Part shown: piece by piece, positions 35,806 to 43,452 of the stretch
How the letters are laid out: each line of letters starts with the position of its first letter
Numbering within the stretch: position 1 is the first letter of the stretch
Source of the DNA: Chloroflexota bacterium
GTDB taxonomy: Bacteria > Chloroflexota > Anaerolineae > Aggregatilineales > J027
Direction: 5' to 3'
NCBI GenBank assembly: GCA_013112715.1
Contig: JABFGB010000002.1
Span: 1 to 64,000, forward strand
Length of the DNA stretch: 64,000 bases
Position numbers and translations under genes: made by a program
Notes under the pieces: generated by a model
What the model was told of the DNA's origin: nothing
Databases searched by the model: none
The model's input: only the letters and a program-made list of their open reading frames with translations

Positions 35806-36390
35806 ATGAATAACCTACTGCTTCAGGAAGAATTACGCCCGACTCGTGCCGACGCGGTTAAGAACCGAGAACTGCTGCTTAAAACCGCCCGTCAGTTGTT
35901 TGCGGAACAAGGTGTCGAACATGTTTCGATGTCGGCTATTGCGGATGCGGCGGGGGTGGGCAAAGGGACACTGTATCGGCATTTCACGGATAAGGCAGAT
36001 TTGTGCCATGCCCTGCTGGATCATGAACAACGTGAATTGCAGGAACGGACGCTCATTCGATTGAGTGAGGGTGGCGACCCGGTAGAGGCGTTGTGCTGGT
36101 TTCTGGTCGAGGTGGCACAATTTGTCGAAGACAACGGGTCGCTGTTGTGCGAGGGAATGGGGCAAATGGAAGCGATGGGCTTGGGCCATCCGGCGCATCT
36201 GTGGTGGCGACAGACTATCCGCGCACTGCTCGTTCAAACAGGCCGCCCGATGGACGTAGACTACACAGCGGACATGCTGTATGTTATGTTAGATGTGCAT
36301 GTGGCGTATTTTCAGCGTAAGGTCATGGGGTACGGCTCGACCCAGATTATCAATGGCCTCCTCAATACCGTGATGCGGCTTTTGGCGTAA
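35806..36390 (+). CDS. TetR-family transcriptional regulator
   Basis: 194 residues. The N-terminal helix-turn-helix is typical: ELLLKTARQLFAEQG, then MSAIADAAGVGKGTLYRHF with the TLYRHF recognition end, then TDKADLCHALL. The C-terminal ligand domain (about residues 75-194) is helical and of the usual size, with WWRQTIRALL and MLYVMLDVHVAYF. The ligand is unknown. It lies 77 nt after the kinase gene and 130 nt before yceI, whose promoter carries palindromes with the shape of TetR-type operators, so it probably represses yceI and perhaps itself. Confidence 0.93.
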   Translation: MNNLLLQEELRPTRADAVKNRELLLKTARQLFAEQGVEHVSMSAIADAAGVGKGTLYRHFTDKADLCHALLDHEQRELQERTLIRLSEGGDPVEALCWFLVEVAQFVEDNGSLLCEGMGQMEAMGLGHPAHLWWRQTIRALLVQTGRPMDVDYTADMLYVMLDVHVAYFQRKVMGYGSTQIINGLLNTVMRLLA

Positions 36391-36423
36391 ACGGACTCCC
36401 GTCCTTTTCTAATGCGATTCTAA

Positions 36424-36475
36424 TTTACAATCCCCCAGTCGTATGGTATTCTTTATTTATTCGGACTACAGTCCG
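36424..36475 (+). promoter_or_regulatory. YceI promoter with palindromic operator
   Basis: TTTACA at 36424-36429 and TATTCT at 36447-36452 are 17 nt apart and suit a housekeeping promoter. CGGACT-AC-AGTCCG at 36462-36475 is a perfect palindrome placed at the expected start of transcription, where a repressor would block the polymerase. A similar site, GGAC-TCCC-GTCC, lies near 36390 at the end of the tetR gene. The TetR protein encoded just upstream is the obvious candidate binder. Confidence 0.6.
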
Positions 36476-36520
36476 TTTGATGATAAGAATAACGAGAGAA
36501 CGACTGGGGAGAGCTTTCCA

Positions 36521-37069
36521 ATGGCTAAGTGGAACATTGATCCTGCACATACCGGCATTAATTTTTCTGTCCGCCACATGATGGTGACTACTGTGCGCGG
36601 CTCCTTCCAAAATTTCAACGGCACGATTGAATTTGACCCAGCTAATCCGACGGCGGGGTCGGTAGAAGTTACGATTGATGCCAATAGCATCAACACTGGG
36701 GCAAGTGACCGCGATAACCACTTGCGGAGTGCCGATTTCTTTGATGTGGCTAATCATCCCAACATCACCTTCAAGAGTACCAAAGTCGAAGTCAAGGGCG
36801 ACAATACGGGCAAAATCTATGGCGATCTGACCATTCATGGTGTGACCCGTCCTGTTGTTTTGGACACGGAATTTTTGGGCGAAAACACGAATCCTTGGGG
36901 GGCGAAGGTCATTGGATTTAATGCCACCACTAAGATCAACCGTGAAGATTTCGGCCTGACATGGAACGTCGCACTGGAAACAGGTGGCGTGCTAGTTGGC
37001 AAGGAAATCAAGATTGAATTGGATGTCGAAGCGGCCTTAGTGGTTGAATCCGTAGCGGCGAATGCGTAG
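36521..37069 (+). CDS. YceI-family lipid-binding protein
   Basis: 182 residues from the ATG at 36521; the frame extends to 36443 across the promoter and operator. It begins AKWNIDPAHTGINFSVRHMM, and then shows FDPANPTAGSVEVTIDANSINT, RDNHLRSADFFDVANHPN and GDLTIHGVTRPVVLDTEF, all typical of the YceI lipocalin-like barrel, which binds isoprenoid chains in characterised members. There is no signal peptide, so it is likely cytoplasmic, unlike E. coli YceI. It follows a TetR gene and ends at a strong terminator. It may handle isoprenoid or quinone-like molecules; this is inference. Confidence 0.93.
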   Translation: MAKWNIDPAHTGINFSVRHMMVTTVRGSFQNFNGTIEFDPANPTAGSVEVTIDANSINTGASDRDNHLRSADFFDVANHPNITFKSTKVEVKGDNTGKIYGDLTIHGVTRPVVLDTEFLGENTNPWGAKVIGFNATTKINREDFGLTWNVALETGGVLVGKEIKIELDVEAALVVESVAANA

Positions 37070-37111
37070 TGTTATCCTCGGTTGAGATGTATTGGTAAAA
37101 ATGGGTAGATC

Positions 37112-37140
37112 AAAAGGAGGGTTTGATGGCCCTCCTTTTT
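37112..37140. terminator. Bidirectional terminator between yceI and glgP
   Basis: AAAAGGAGGG (37112-37121) and CCCTCCTTTT (37130-37139) form a perfect 10-bp stem with an 8-nt loop and T5 on the plus strand. On the minus strand the A-run becomes a T-run. It lies 42 nt past the yceI stop and 6 nt past the glgP stop. Confidence 0.9.
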
Positions 37141-37145
37141 GATTC

Positions 37146-39719
37146 TTATTCGCTGTCAGCCCAGTGGATGAGGCCGGTCAGAATGGGGTCGGCCAGATAG
37201 GTGTGTTTGGGCAGGACACGGACGGAAATACCCTGCTCACCCGTTTGGGTGTAATTGAGGGTAGCCTCGAAATGATAGAGCGAGCCTTGCGGTTTGCCAT
37301 TGGCTTCCATATCAACGGCGCTGCCACTTTGCAGCATACCTTTGCTGTCGAGGGAGCCAGAATAAAGCTGTACTACCACGTCATTGGGTTTGAGCGCCCC
37401 TAGATTGACCCATGCTTCCACCTTGAGGGCTTCACCAACGGTTACATGCTCGGCTGAGGCCTGCACTTTTTGAATGCGGATGTTGGGCCAAGCACGACGG
37501 ACATCAATTAGCCAGTCAGCGTACTGCTTGCCATCTTTGAGATTGTCTTTGGTCAGGGCTTGGATGCGGTCACGAGAAGGGAGATAGAATTTGGTCGTGT
37601 ATTCTTCGACCATACGATCCGTGTTAAAGAAGGGGGAGAGGGTTTTCATGCTGGCTTTGACCTTACGCATCCACTCACGCGGGAGATTGTCGCGCCCACG
37701 ATCATAGAACAGTGGAATCAGGTCTTTCTCCAACATGTTATAGAGGGCTTGGCTTTCGATGTAGTCTTGAAGCTCTTCTTGTTCGGTGTTGTATTCCTCA
37801 CCATTGCCGATGGCCCAGCCGACTTCGGGGCTGTAGGCTTCGGCCCACCACCCGTCCAAAATGCTACAATTCAGCCCTGCATTATAAATCACCTTCATAC
37901 CGCTGGTGCCGCTGGCTTCTTGAGGGCGACGGGGGTTGTTCAACCACACGTCCACGCCTTGAACCAGATAGTGCGCGACATTCATGTCGTAATTTTCAAG
38001 GAAAATGACAGAATGGCGAAATTCGGGTGCGCTGGCGAATTTGACCACCTGACGGATGAATTCTTTGCCGGGTTGGTCATGCGGGTGGGCTTTGCCAGCG
38101 AAGATGAACTGTACTGGCTGGTCAAAATTGTTCAGCATCCGTTCCAAGCGCACCGGGTCACGGAACAAGAGAGTAGCGCGTTTGTAGGTGGCAAAACGAC
38201 GCGCAAAGCCGATGGTCAAGGCTTCCGGGTTCAGCACTTCTTCGGCGGATTCGACCTCGGCTTGTGACATACCACGCCGCACTAATTGTTCTTTTAGGCG
38301 GGTACGGGCAAAGGCCACTAGGCGGGCACGGCGCCGTTCATGAACGCGCCAAATTTCAGTGTCGGGGATACGGTCAACCTCATTCCAGACATCTTCTTCG
38401 GCGGCGTTGGTGCGCCATGAGGGGTCAAGGTAGCGGTCAAAGAGACTTGCCATGTCGCGGCTGACCCATGTCTTGACGTGTACGCCATTGGTGACGTGTT
38501 GAATCGGGACTTCGGTCTGAGGCACTTCGGGGAAGAGCCACTGCCACATTTGTTGGGAGACATCACCATGTAGTTTGCTGACCGCGTTGGTGGCGGCGGA
38601 CATCTTCAGGGCCATGACGGGCATCGAGAACAGCGTATAAGTCCCCATGCGTTCGCGGCCTAGATCGTGGAACTGGTCACGGGTGAGGCCCAATTCCTGC
38701 CACAGCCATGTCAGATATTCGTCAATCAGATCGTAACCGAAGCGTTCCAGACCCGCCGACACGGGGGTATGGATAGTGTAGACGCTGGCGGTTGCCAAGA
38801 TATTGCGGGCTTCATCAAACGTGATGCCGGGATTTTCTTTCATGAAAATGCGGATACGTTCGAGGGCGCTAAAGGCACTATGGCCTTCGTTCATGTGGAT
38901 GACTTGGGGCCGCAGATTGAGGGCTTCTAACATACGGATGCCGCCGATGCCAAACAAGATTTCCTGCTGGATACGAGTGCGGCGATCCCCTCCATAGAGG
39001 CGGTCAGTCAGGTTATACAGGTCGCCTGAATTCAAAGGATGGTTGGCGTCGAGTAGGTAGAGATTGACCCGGCCCACCGCCACTTTCCAAACGTAGGCAT
39101 AGACGTTGACTTTGCCCAACGGTACGGAAATTTCAAGGCGTTTGCCATCGGCCCCCATCACGGGTCGAATGGGCAAATTGGCGTAGTCATTGATGGGATA
39201 GGATTCTTGCTGATAACCATCTTGATTGAGATACTGTTGGAAATAGCCCTCTTGATAAAGCATTCCAACACCGACCAATGGCAGCCCTAAGTCCGAGGCG
39301 CTCTTGAGATGGTCGCCTGCTAAGACACCGAGACCCCCGGAATAGGTTTGGAGGGCGGTGGTCAAGCCAAATTCCATACTGAAATAGGCGATATGGGGTT
39401 TTTCGGGTTTGCCATGCGTGCGCTCGTACCATGTATCGGCGCTTGTCATGTACTCATTAAAACTCTCAACGACCCGCTTGAGTTGATTCAGAAATGAGGT
39501 GTCGCGGGCAACCGCATCAAGAGTTTGTTGGGGAATCAGGCCCAACATCCAGACCGGGTTATAGTTAGAACGAATCCATAACTCACCATCAAGGCGACGG
39601 AAAAGTTCTACAGATTCATGATCCCAAGACCAACGTAAATTGTATGCTAAATCAAGGAGGGGTTTGAGTTCGGGCGGGAGTTTAGGAGAGACTTCTACTG
39701 TTGTAACAGGGCGAATCAT
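37146..39719 (-). CDS. glgP: Alpha-glucan phosphorylase
   Basis: 857 residues from the ATG at 39719; AGGAG lies 13 nt before it. A second start at 39767 would add 16 residues. The N-terminus LKPLLDLAYNLRWSWDHES and then FSMEFGLTTALQTYSGGLGV are the marks of the shorter, archaeal/bacterial-type glycogen phosphorylases (TIGR02094 group). The pyridoxal-phosphate site EASGTSGMKVIYNAGLNCS contains the cofactor lysine, followed by DGWWAEAY. It releases glucose-1-phosphate from alpha-1,4-glucan, the reverse side of the glgC/glgA pathway. A bidirectional terminator lies after it. Confidence 0.95.
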   Translation of the reverse strand: MIRPVTTVEVSPKLPPELKPLLDLAYNLRWSWDHESVELFRRLDGELWIRSNYNPVWMLGLIPQQTLDAVARDTSFLNQLKRVVESFNEYMTSADTWYERTHGKPEKPHIAYFSMEFGLTTALQTYSGGLGVLAGDHLKSASDLGLPLVGVGMLYQEGYFQQYLNQDGYQQESYPINDYANLPIRPVMGADGKRLEISVPLGKVNVYAYVWKVAVGRVNLYLLDANHPLNSGDLYNLTDRLYGGDRRTRIQQEILFGIGGIRMLEALNLRPQVIHMNEGHSAFSALERIRIFMKENPGITFDEARNILATASVYTIHTPVSAGLERFGYDLIDEYLTWLWQELGLTRDQFHDLGRERMGTYTLFSMPVMALKMSAATNAVSKLHGDVSQQMWQWLFPEVPQTEVPIQHVTNGVHVKTWVSRDMASLFDRYLDPSWRTNAAEEDVWNEVDRIPDTEIWRVHERRRARLVAFARTRLKEQLVRRGMSQAEVESAEEVLNPEALTIGFARRFATYKRATLLFRDPVRLERMLNNFDQPVQFIFAGKAHPHDQPGKEFIRQVVKFASAPEFRHSVIFLENYDMNVAHYLVQGVDVWLNNPRRPQEASGTSGMKVIYNAGLNCSILDGWWAEAYSPEVGWAIGNGEEYNTEQEELQDYIESQALYNMLEKDLIPLFYDRGRDNLPREWMRKVKASMKTLSPFFNTDRMVEEYTTKFYLPSRDRIQALTKDNLKDGKQYADWLIDVRRAWPNIRIQKVQASAEHVTVGEALKVEAWVNLGALKPNDVVVQLYSGSLDSKGMLQSGSAVDMEANGKPQGSLYHFEATLNYTQTGEQGISVRVLPKHTYLADPILTGLIHWADSE

Positions 39720-39930
39720 CGTCGTGAGGAACTCCTGTGTTTTATTTGCATAATAGAACCTGTTCAATAAAGCTACAAAGCTACCAAGATGCTAGAGACA
39801 CAAAAGACGCAGAGAAAATAGGCGTCACTCACCAGCATAAGCCGCGCCTAAAAAAAAGGCAACCTTGCAATATGGGCAATTTGGTTAAACCTGCCTGCGG
39901 TATACTTTAGATTATGGAGGCATTCCGGCC

Positions 39931-40548
39931 ATGCGCAAGTATTTTCGAGCGACCTATGCGATGCAATTTGTGGCGGCACTGAGTTTATTGGTTGCGCTAT
40001 TTTTGCCATGGCATGTGCGGGGTGGAACGGCTATTGATTTAATTGAGCGGATATTTGACAATTTTTACTTCCCCTACAGTTTGGTTTCGCCTTGGGCTTT
40101 GTTGGCAATACTGCCGATTACCGCAATGGTCAGCATGGTACGCGGGGTAATGGGGATTATGTTTTATGATGAGGTGTTGTGGTACAAATTGGCATGGCGC
40201 TTGGGGTTATTTGCCGTTATTTCGATGGCGTGGTTTTATGCGGCGTTTGGTGTGGACGATGACTTGGCATGGACGCAGGTCAGTAATTTGCGAGTGGGGT
40301 ATTGGCTTACGGGATCATCGCTGTTGCTGTTGGTGGTGGTGCTGATTTTGGAGCGGATCATCCCCAAAGAAGACCCGGTACTTCAGCGATTGTCACGGTT
40401 GCCTCTGAATGACCCGGAGCGAATCTTGAGCGGCTACTATCGGGCCTGCCCTAATTGCTTGTCGCCGAATGACCCTAAAGCGCGGCGCTGTGTCAACTGT
40501 GGGGTTCTTTTATTTCCAGATATTCCGGATGAGGAGAAGTCAGGGTGA
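39931..40548 (+). CDS. Membrane protein with C-terminal zinc ribbon
   Basis: 205 residues. Four hydrophobic helices lie at about 10-27, 51-70, 88-107 and 123-142. The C-terminus has a CxxC-x10-CxxC zinc ribbon: Cys173, Cys176, Cys187, Cys190 (CPNCLSPNDPKARRCVNCG). GGAGG lies 10 nt before the ATG. No named family recognised. It starts a four-gene operon whose members overlap by 4-8 nt and which ends in a TIR-TM-FHA protein. The helix-plus-ribbon layout suggests a membrane-bound adaptor. Confidence 0.8.
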   Translation: MRKYFRATYAMQFVAALSLLVALFLPWHVRGGTAIDLIERIFDNFYFPYSLVSPWALLAILPITAMVSMVRGVMGIMFYDEVLWYKLAWRLGLFAVISMAWFYAAFGVDDDLAWTQVSNLRVGYWLTGSSLLLLVVVLILERIIPKEDPVLQRLSRLPLNDPERILSGYYRACPNCLSPNDPKARRCVNCGVLLFPDIPDEEKSG

Positions 40549-40841
40549 GTGAAATTGAGAAAGACCCAACTCAAGAGCAAGTGGCTGAGGGCAATCCGCC
40601 AGCATCCAACCCACCACAGGTCATTGTGCAGCAGGCTGTTATCAAAGGCAGCATGTTGGGTGGGGTGCTGCTGGTGTTGTTTGTGATCGGGGCCATCTTG
40701 GTCTATTTGCTGACAGGGGTAGTGGGCTGGGATAATGATTCCATCCAGATTATCTCGGCCATGTGTGTGGGGCCACTGTTGGGTTTAGTGGTATTTGGGG
40801 CGTGGGTATTGATCCAGCGAGGCAAGTCAGCGCATGGGTGA
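40545..40841 (+). CDS. Small membrane protein of unknown function
   Basis: 98 residues from a GTG that overlaps the previous stop (GTGA). An N-terminal hydrophilic part of about 30 residues (SEIEKDPTQEQVAEGNPPAS) is followed by two helices, about 38-56 (VLLVLFVIGAILVYLLTGV) and 68-90. No domain is recognised. Tight coupling with its neighbours suggests a membrane partner of the first and last proteins of the operon. Confidence 0.75.
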   Translation: MSEIEKDPTQEQVAEGNPPASNPPQVIVQQAVIKGSMLGGVLLVLFVIGAILVYLLTGVVGWDNDSIQIISAMCVGPLLGLVVFGAWVLIQRGKSAHG

Positions 40842-41754
40842 TTCATATTCATATGGGAATGGCAATGGGTCAACCCCACCCCAGTTGACCCAAGAACGAC
40901 TCAAAAAACGTGGGGGCAATCATCTCTCTTTTTTGCGTTGCCCGGTGGATGGAAGTGCATTAATCCAGACGGGTAGTGGATTGGTATGCCAACAAGATAC
41001 GGGGCATGTCTATCCACTCCAAGACGGGGTGTATCGGCTGGTGACACCCGAACAGGCCGTTGTTTTTAGTCAGCAGTCGGCGGCGATGACCCAGCAGTTG
41101 CAATCACAGGGATGGCTGCCGCCAAATGTAGATACGTTTCGGCAGTTACCCCAAACAGGATTGGCGGGGTGGCCCGCACCCTATTGGCAGCGACGAGCAA
41201 ATGTCACGGCGGAATTTTGGCGTATTTTGGAAGCGGCGCGGCGGGATGCTGAAATGCTGCCGATTGGTTCGATGGGGTATGCGTTGGATATTTCGGACAG
41301 CACAGGTTGGTTCGCCTACTGCCTCGATGTATCGGGTTTTAATACCATTGGGATGAGTCAGCATATTGGGGTATATGGGTTGACCGCGTATCCCTATGCA
41401 CGGTATTTGCGAGTGCAGACGGCGTGGGAAAGCCTCTCATTTAAAACCGGGGTGTTTGATCTGGTGGTGTTTAGTTTTAGCCTAGAGAAGTATGCTCAAC
41501 CTGAACGGGCATTACGGCAGGCGGCTGAACTGCTGCAACTGGGCGGTCATCTGGTTGTTATGGTGGATTTGCTAGATGATGGGTCGAATGGCAAGCCAGA
41601 TTTGGTTAGCCTAGCGGAGAAGGTGATGCGCGAGGTGGGTCTTGAGGTGGAGCGCCGACGGGTGATGCCGATGGGGAACCCCGTCAACAAAATTGCCCAA
41701 ACATTGCGTCGTGCCGATACGCCTGCGCTGGTGGTGGGACGTTTGATCACATGA
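40834..41754 (+). CDS. SAM-methyltransferase-like protein with degenerate motif I and zinc-like N-terminus
   Basis: 306 residues, overlapping the previous gene by 8 nt. Residues 33-62 resemble a Trm112-type zinc domain (LRCPVDGSALIQ, VCQQDTGHVYPLQDG), but one of the usual four cysteines is Asp39. The main domain has the class I methyltransferase order: YALDISDSTGWFAYCL in place of motif I, FDLVVFSFSLEKYAQPERAL for motif IV, and LLQLGGHLVVMVDLLDD after it. The glycine-rich loop (DxGxGxG) is replaced by ISDSTG, so AdoMet binding may be lost. Within the operon, it may be a non-catalytic binding partner, or have an altered cofactor. Confidence 0.65.
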   Translation: MGDSYSYGNGNGSTPPQLTQERLKKRGGNHLSFLRCPVDGSALIQTGSGLVCQQDTGHVYPLQDGVYRLVTPEQAVVFSQQSAAMTQQLQSQGWLPPNVDTFRQLPQTGLAGWPAPYWQRRANVTAEFWRILEAARRDAEMLPIGSMGYALDISDSTGWFAYCLDVSGFNTIGMSQHIGVYGLTAYPYARYLRVQTAWESLSFKTGVFDLVVFSFSLEKYAQPERALRQAAELLQLGGHLVVMVDLLDDGSNGKPDLVSLAEKVMREVGLEVERRRVMPMGNPVNKIAQTLRRADTPALVVGRLIT

Positions 41755-42923
41755 CCAGTCCCAAATTATTTCTCCTTTATGCGCCGATTGACGCAGAATG
41801 GGCGCAAACGTTTTATCAACAACTGCGTGAGGTCGGGTATACGCTGTATATGGAACCGCCAGAGAGTGACCCTGAGGATGCCACATTGCAGCGCAAAACC
41901 ACCGCCGCGTTACAAAAAGCCACGCATTTGTTGGCAGTGGTCTCCAAAGAAAGCGCGTTGGGGGATTCCGCCGCTGCATTTGAGGCGTGGTGGCGGCCTT
42001 TTTTGCGAACAGGGCGTCCGGTCATTGCGTGCATAGTCCCTGATGCACCCCCCGGGGCGGAACATTGGATGCCGTTTGATTTACTGCGTCAACGACGGGC
42101 CGATTTTCGAGAGCCGGACGGCATAGCACAGTTACAAAAATGGATTGGGCCTGCGCCGAGTGCTGCTAATGAGGGGTTGCCGATTTCAGAGTCATTATCC
42201 TCGCGGGCGGATGCGGCAAGTCGGGCGGCACGGCCTGAACCGACACCGCGTCCAATCGCTACCACCCCTCGACGGCCTCCAGCGCCCGCCAAGTCGAAAG
42301 TGGTGGAAGAGCCTCTACCCCCTCGACCGAAGCCCTCATTTTTGCGGATGATCCTGAATACGATTGGAATATTGATTGGGTTGGTACTGGTGGTATTGCT
42401 GCTTTTTGCCGCCTCGCAATCGGGCGACTCTGCTACCAGTCGGATTTCTGCTGAAGCATGGTTAGTCAGTTTGTTGATTGTGGTGGTGGCAGTTGCATTG
42501 ATTGGGCGAATTGTGACCCGGCGACAGCGCCGACAATGGCGACTTGAACAGCGGCGCCAGATGGCCCAGACCCGTGCCAAAATTGAGGCTGAAGAGCCTG
42601 CTAAAACACCGGAAGTTTATTTGGAGGTCATTCAGAGCAAGGCTAAACGTGATGTGGGGCAGATTTGGCCGATGGATGATTTTGCACTGACGGTTGGACG
42701 GGGGGTAAAGGTGGATGTACCGCTGCGAGACAGGGCAATTGCTAGGCGTCAATGTATGGTGTTTTTTGATGACGAGACAGGCCGCTATTATCTGGAGAAT
42801 TTGGATGTCCGTGAACGCACAGTGTTTTACGATAAGCCTTTGCTGCCGGGTGAGGTTGTGCCGATTGAAAATGGGGACATAATCCGGTTGGGGAAGTCGG
42901 TGGTGCTTCAATTCCGAGCATAA
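41751..42923 (+). CDS. TIR-transmembrane-FHA fusion protein
   Basis: 390 residues; the ATG overlaps the previous stop (ATGA). Residues 1-130 look like a TIR domain: KLFLLYAPIDAEWAQTFYQQL for the first strand and helix, ATHLLAVVSKESALGDS for the fourth strand, and AAFEAWW with Glu78 where catalytic TIR domains carry glutamate. A Pro-rich linker (about 140-195) leads to two helices (197-221 and 236-255). Residues 290-390 form an FHA domain (LTVGRG at 313-318, RYYLENLDV, IENGDIIRLG), although the conserved SRxH is AIARRQ. A TIR signalling or NAD-consuming unit tied through the membrane to a phosphopeptide-type module is unusual. Function is unknown. Confidence 0.7.
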   Translation: MTSPKLFLLYAPIDAEWAQTFYQQLREVGYTLYMEPPESDPEDATLQRKTTAALQKATHLLAVVSKESALGDSAAAFEAWWRPFLRTGRPVIACIVPDAPPGAEHWMPFDLLRQRRADFREPDGIAQLQKWIGPAPSAANEGLPISESLSSRADAASRAARPEPTPRPIATTPRRPPAPAKSKVVEEPLPPRPKPSFLRMILNTIGILIGLVLVVLLLFAASQSGDSATSRISAEAWLVSLLIVVVAVALIGRIVTRRQRRQWRLEQRRQMAQTRAKIEAEEPAKTPEVYLEVIQSKAKRDVGQIWPMDDFALTVGRGVKVDVPLRDRAIARRQCMVFFDDETGRYYLENLDVRERTVFYDKPLLPGEVVPIENGDIIRLGKSVVLQFRA

Positions 42924-42926
42924 ACG

Positions 42927-42956
42927 AAAAGGCCTGAGAAAACACATATCTCAGGC
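42927..42956 (-). terminator. Terminator after the FmdB-like gene
   Basis: GCCTGAGA (42932-42939) and TCTCAGGC (42949-42956) form a perfect 8-bp stem with a 9-nt loop. On the minus strand it is followed by CTTTTCG, so it serves the FmdB-like gene, and perhaps the convergent TIR operon too. Confidence 0.6.
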
Positions 42957-42985
42957 AGCAAAATTCGACACGAGAATGGGTTGGG

Positions 42986-43282
42986 TTAGTCGGCGGCAGC
43001 CTCAGCGGGCTTGGCTTTGGTCTCAGCGGCGGTGCTGGTTTCGGTTGTCGTTGAAGCAGTACTATTGGACTTCGTGTTGCCCAACACGCTGTCTTTTTTG
43101 CCTTTGCTATCTGTAATATACCAACCAGAACCTTTGAAGACCACTCCGGCGGCTTGAATGACGCGGAAGACGGCGTTTTCGGTCTGGCAGTTGGGGCAAT
43201 CCGTCAACGGGGCATCATGAAAACTTTGGCGGGTTTCAAATTCATGGCCGCAAGTGCGACACTGATAGGTATATAAGGGCAT
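42986..43282 (-). CDS. FmdB-type zinc-ribbon protein
   Basis: 98 residues. It begins MPLYTYQCRTCGHEFETRQS and then has CPNCQ, the four-cysteine zinc ribbon of the FmdB/CxxC_CxxC_SSSS family. GSGWYITD near residue 55 is also typical. The C-terminal third is low-complexity Ser/Thr/Ala/Lys and probably disordered. The family is widespread and mostly uncharacterised; one member regulates formamidase genes. It is convergent with the TIR operon and lies 170 nt past the end of the Agl23/NHL gene. Confidence 0.92.
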   Translation of the reverse strand: MPLYTYQCRTCGHEFETRQSFHDAPLTDCPNCQTENAVFRVIQAAGVVFKGSGWYITDSKGKKDSVLGNTKSNSTASTTTETSTAAETKAKPAEAAAD

Positions 43283-43414
43283 AGGCGTTTCACCATCACT
43301 CTAACTAACCTGACGAGACATCACATGCACATGATACACCATAAAATTCTACAATTCTATTGAGATGTAATCAAGCAGGTGGTGGAAATTTTTGTGCAAA
43401 TTTTATGTTTGCAT

Positions 43415-43443
43415 AAAAAAGGACGCGGTTGGAAGCCTCGCCC
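43415..43443 (-). terminator. Terminator of the Agl23/NHL gene
   Basis: On the minus strand GGGCGAGG (43443-43436) pairs with CCGCGTCC (43428-43421) at six of eight positions around a 7-nt loop, followed by T6. It lies 10 nt past the stop. Confidence 0.65.
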
Positions 43444-43452
43444 TTACCAAAA

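Noticed and set aside
41751-42923. TIR operon as a known Thoeris, CBASS or other named defence system
   Set aside because: No ThsA-like effector, cyclase or other known partner is encoded nearby; only the TIR-like part fits.
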